DNA of 8,485 nucleotides from an uncultured Peptococcaceae bacterium (lineage in GTDB: Bacteria; Bacillota; Desulfitobacteriia; Desulfitobacteriales; Syntrophobotulaceae). The notes beneath the pieces were generated by a model. That model saw only the letters and a program-made list of their open reading frames with translations, did not search any database and was not told where the DNA came from. The DNA lies in contig CALBJS010000074.1 of the NCBI GenBank assembly GCA_937892995.1, positions 1 through 8,485 of the forward strand. The letters run 5' to 3'. Each line of letters opens with the position of its first letter. Position 1 is the first letter of the stretch. Made by a program: the position numbers and the translations under genes. Positions 7,008-8,485 of this stretch are shown here, piece by piece.

Positions 7008-8024
7008 TTGGGCCAAGAATCGTAGGTCGTTATCAAATAGTAGCCTCATATCCTCAATTCCGTATTTCAACATGGCTATTCGCTCTACACCCATCCCAAA
7101 AGCAAAGCCGGTCACTTCCTTTGGATCATAGCCCCCCGCCTGTAAAACACGGGGATGAACCATTCCCGAGCCTAGGATCTCTATCCAGCCTGTTCCTTTA
7201 CAAAGTCTACAACCGCTGCCTCCACAAAGCATGCAGGATACATCTACTTCGGCACTAGGCTCTGTAAAGGGGAAAAAACTAGGCCTTAAGCGTATTTCTC
7301 TTGCTTCTCCAAACATCTGTCTGGAAAAATATAATAGTATTCCTTTAAGATCGGACATTCTTACCCCTTTATCCACCAACAGTCCTTCGACTTGGTGAAA
7401 CATCGGAGAATGGGTAGCATCATCATCATGGCGGAAAACTTTGCCTGGAGCGATGATCTTTACAGGAAGCTCTGATTTCATCTTCTCCATGGTTCGGATC
7501 TGAACGGGAGAAGTCTGAGTCCTAAGAAGTATATCTTCCGTAATAAAGAAAGTATCTTGCATATCCCTGGCAGGATGATCTTTGGGCAGATTTAGGGCTT
7601 CAAAGTTATAATAGTCGGTCTCGATTTCCGGCCCTTCCACGATTGCAAAACCCATGCCGAGAAAAATATCTTCGATTTCTTCAATAACTTTAGTTAAGGG
7701 GTGGTGGTGTCCTTCAGGCAGCTGATAACCAGGCAGGCTAATATCAATTCGTTCTTCCTCAAGCCTCTTAACTAGGGCCCTTTCTTCTAGCTCCTTTGCT
7801 TTTACTTCCAAAACTTCTTCCAGATTTTTGCGAACTTCATTAATGATCTGTCCGATCTGAGGTCGTTCTTCAGGGCTTAAGCTTCCCATTTGTTTTAGAA
7901 GGGAAGTAAGCGAACCTTTTTTACCTATCACTTTTACTTTTAGATCCTGAAGTTTCTCCTTAGTCTTAATGATTTCTAATTGTTTTAACGTTTCTTCCCT
8001 AATCTTTTGAATTTTTTCCTTCAT
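7002..8024 (-). CDS. pheS: Phenylalanine--tRNA ligase alpha subunit
   Basis: PheS is the catalytic subunit of the class II phenylalanyl-tRNA synthetase; it activates phenylalanine with ATP and transfers it to tRNA-Phe. The 340-residue product is full length. Residues 1-90 form the N-terminal coiled-coil arm that contacts tRNA. The catalytic core follows, with HPLTKVIEEIEDIFLGMGF (about 108-126), GPEIETDYYNFEALN, RTQTSPVQIR (168-177), motif 2 around GKVFRHDDDATHSPMFHQVEG (194-214) and motif 3 in GFAFGMGVERIAML (306-319). A four-cysteine cluster, C264-x2-C267-x4-C272-x2-C275 in CMLCGGSGCRLC, may bind zinc. ATG 8024 was chosen because AAAGGA lies nine bases upstream and PheS proteins begin here; the in-frame ATG at 8066 would add 14 residues and has no ribosome binding site. 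It is the first gene of the pheS-pheT-zapA cluster. Confidence 0.97.
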   Translation of the reverse strand: MKEKIQKIREETLKQLEIIKTKEKLQDLKVKVIGKKGSLTSLLKQMGSLSPEERPQIGQIINEVRKNLEEVLEVKAKELEERALVKRLEEERIDISLPGYQLPEGHHHPLTKVIEEIEDIFLGMGFAIVEGPEIETDYYNFEALNLPKDHPARDMQDTFFITEDILLRTQTSPVQIRTMEKMKSELPVKIIAPGKVFRHDDDATHSPMFHQVEGLLVDKGVRMSDLKGILLYFSRQMFGEAREIRLRPSFFPFTEPSAEVDVSCMLCGGSGCRLCKGTGWIEILGSGMVHPRVLQAGGYDPKEVTGFAFGMGVERIAMLKYGIEDMRLLFDNDLRFLAQF

Positions 8025-8033
8025 GCTATCTCG

Positions 8034-8040
8034 TCCTTTC
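8034..8040 (-). promoter_or_regulatory. Ribosome binding site deciding the pheS start
   Basis: Minus-strand GAAAGGA ends nine bases before ATG 8024. It lies within the reading frame of the 14-codon upstream extension and supports the 340-residue form of PheS. Confidence 0.75.
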
Positions 8041-8101
8041 GATTCTTTGGTAAAATTTATGTGCATAAAATTAAATTTAAATAATAGCCATAATGCCCAT
8101 T

Positions 8102-8485
8102 TTTAAACCGGAATGCCGTAATATAGTAAGCTTAGTGTGGTGGCTTTTTAGTTGGAGGCTTCGCCCTTTATTAATGGAGTTTCTTACTTTAGAAAAATAA
8201 CATACTACCATGTTTAAACCGGAATGCCGTAATATAGTAAGCTTAGTGTGGCGGCTTTTTAGTTGGAGGCTTCGCCCTTTATTAAGGAGTTTCTTACTTT
8301 AGAAAAATAACATACTACCGTGTTTAAACCGGAATGCCGTAATATAGTAAGCTTAGTGTGGCGGCTTTTTAGTTGGAGGCTTCGCCCTTTATTAAGGAGT
8401 TTCTTACTTTAGAAAAATAACATACTACCGTGTTTAAACCGGAATGCCGTAATATAGTAAGCTTAGTGTGGCGGCTTTTTAGTTG
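8102..8485. repeat. Tandem array of a 110-bp repeat, about 3.5 copies, continuing past the window
   Basis: Copies lie at 8102-8212 (111 bp), 8213-8322, 8323-8432 (110 bp each) and 8433-8485 (first 53 bases, cut by the window edge). Copies 2, 3 and the visible part of 4 are identical; copy 1 differs only by T for C at 8141, an extra T at 8175 and A for G at 8210. The unit is not a multiple of three and shows no open frame of note. Each copy holds a GCCG/CGGC arm pair followed by five Ts on the plus strand (8226-8229, 8252-8260 in copy 2), a CCTT-TATT-AAGG mini-hairpin (8276-8287), and the palindromes TAAGCTTA and, from copy 2 on, GTTTAAAC. There are no variable spacers, so it is not CRISPR. 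The identity of inner copies suggests recent expansion or homogenisation. The function is unknown. Confidence 0.95.

Noticed and set aside
6971..7258. Plus-strand open frame opposite the end of pheS
   Set aside because: It is the reverse of conserved pheS motif 3 and the cysteine cluster; no independent coding evidence.
8074..8109. pheS promoter using TATTAT (complement of 8081-8086)
   Set aside because: The -10-like box is good, but no acceptable -35 box lies at 16-18 bases; the surrounding sequence is so AT-rich that a chance match is likely.
8102..8485. CRISPR array
   Set aside because: The 110-base units are repeated whole, with no short repeat alternating with unique spacers.

Overview
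The window looks like a piece of a Gram-positive, low-to-mid GC anaerobe of the class Clostridia, probably Peptococcaceae or Desulfitobacteriales-like. That placement is inferred from the pheS-pheT-zapA gene order, strong GGAGG-type ribosome binding sites and the protein sequences; no rRNA or other phylogenetic marker is present to confirm it.

Left half, plus strand (1-4056). A large von Willebrand factor A (vWA) domain protein, entering from outside the window, runs to 3497 but is split over three reading-frame segments by two frame changes, near 193-218 and near 1240-1257. It reads as one gene that has been broken (or mis-sequenced) rather than as three genes: no internal start has a ribosome binding site, and the protein sense continues across each break. 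The second break also removes the expected last strand and helix of the vWA fold. After a 94-base gap comes a small intact gene for a helical or coiled-coil protein with a C-terminal four-cysteine zinc ribbon. The two probably form a small accessory module; its function is not recognisable.

Centre (4057-4112). A perfect 56-base palindrome (28-base arms) lies between the convergent zinc-ribbon and zapA genes and is the best candidate for a shared terminator.

Right half, minus strand (4122-8024). The housekeeping cluster pheS, pheT, zapA is transcribed right to left. PheS and PheT form the alpha2beta2 phenylalanyl-tRNA synthetase; ZapA promotes FtsZ ring assembly. The 162-base pheS-pheT gap is long for partner subunits. 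It holds a plausible sigma-A promoter whose two boxes each lie inside a small AGTT-N3-AACT dyad, suggesting separate control of pheT-zapA.

Right end (8102-8485). A 110-base unit is tandemly repeated about 3.5 times and continues past the window. The inner copies are identical and the pheS-proximal copy has three differences. It occupies the place where many Firmicutes carry a T-box leader for pheST; no T-box signature is visible. The repeat array, the dyad promoter and the broken vWA gene are the main items worth following up.
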